From CAZAGD01 sp049699975 (GTDB taxonomy: Bacteria; Desulfobacterota; SM23-61), in contig JBNAWB010000086.1 in NCBI GenBank assembly GCA_049699975.1, positions 1 through 14,395 of the forward strand: 14,395 nt of DNA. Direction: 5' to 3'. Of the stretch, positions 14,159-14,395 are shown piece by piece; position 1 is the first letter of the stretch; every line of letters begins with the position of its first letter. The notes below the pieces were generated by a model that saw only the letters and a list, made by a program, of their open reading frames with translations, did no database searches and was not told where the DNA came from. The position numbers were made by a program, and so were the translations under genes.

Positions 14159-14395
14159 GACAAGTAACCGCTTATTTGAAAGGAAAAGATTTCTTACCGA
14201 GCCATGCCGTAATCGGCAAGCCATAAAGGTTTGCCCTAGAAATTGATAGGAATAATTTACTTGCTTTTGGCTGAATAAGGAATAGATTTATCAACCATGC
14301 CCATAATGAGATTAAAAAGCAATTGGCGATCATTCTATTTAGCTGACCGTCGATCAGTTTTAATTTTTCTCACCAGCAGGAGACAGGCGGGAGGG

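Larger units (their letters stand above)
14022..14395. other. Intergenic region with no recognisable gene
   Basis: No convincing coding region is visible here on either strand. Besides the repeats listed, there is a small hairpin TGCCG-TAAT-CGGCA at 14205-14218. The final stretch (about 14369-14395) is unusually G-rich on the plus strand (CAGGAGACAGGCGGGAGGG) and looks like the edge of another repeat or of a feature beyond the window. I recognise no RNA gene or transposase fragment. Confidence 0.6.

Noticed and set aside
14342..14368. CTGA/TCAG hairpin followed by T-rich sequence as a terminator
   Set aside because: The stem is only four pairs and no gene ends before it.

Overview
The window reads as a chromosomal stretch from a bacterium with mid-range base composition (G+C in the mid-40s by eye, not computed). 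It is packed with transport and amino-acid or aromatic-acid genes. Both solute-binding proteins (DctP-like and GltI-like) have ordinary signal peptides without a lipobox cysteine, which suits a diderm cell with a periplasm. TRAP and Liv transporters beside a phenylacetate-CoA ligase, and a palindromic dispersed-type repeat at the right edge, recall anaerobic, environmental, often uncultivated lineages. I cannot name a phylum from the sequence alone.

Plus-strand block (83-9913): livH-livM-livG-livF, a paaK-like phenylacetate-CoA ligase, a TRAP transporter (dctP-dctQ-dctM), then two unrelated fold-type I aminotransferases (a HisC-like protein and an AspC-like class I enzyme). Gaps are 50 nt or less, some genes overlap or nearly touch, and I see no strong internal terminator, so this could be one long operon. 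The Liv substrate-binding protein (LivK) is absent and may lie upstream of the window. The first 64 bases hold hairpin structures that can pair in mutually exclusive ways, ending in a terminator-like T-run just before livH. A reasonable inference is a scavenging module: import amino acids, oxo acids or aromatic acids by an ABC and a TRAP system, transaminate, and activate an arylacetate-type acid to its CoA thioester.

Minus-strand block (13908 down to 10085), convergent with the first: a complete glutamate/aspartate ABC transporter in the gltI-gltJ-gltK-gltL order and with the lengths of the Enterobacteria operon, followed 32 nt later by an aspartate/glutamate racemase-family gene. A good sigma-70-type promoter lies upstream of gltI (13993-14021). 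A 12-bp perfect terminator hairpin with a T-run sits between gltI and gltJ, probably giving more binding protein than permease. An AT-rich hairpin sits directly upstream of the racemase start.

The right edge (about 14022-14395) has no recognisable gene. It holds a palindromic repeat bounded by 8-bp direct repeats and some short direct repeats. No tRNA, rRNA, CRISPR array or insertion-sequence transposase is recognisable in the window. Nothing here is clearly a new defence or mobile system; the most interesting points are the composition of the long plus-strand operon, the racemase coupled to the Glu/Asp transporter, and the RNA-structure signals placed ahead of the permease genes.
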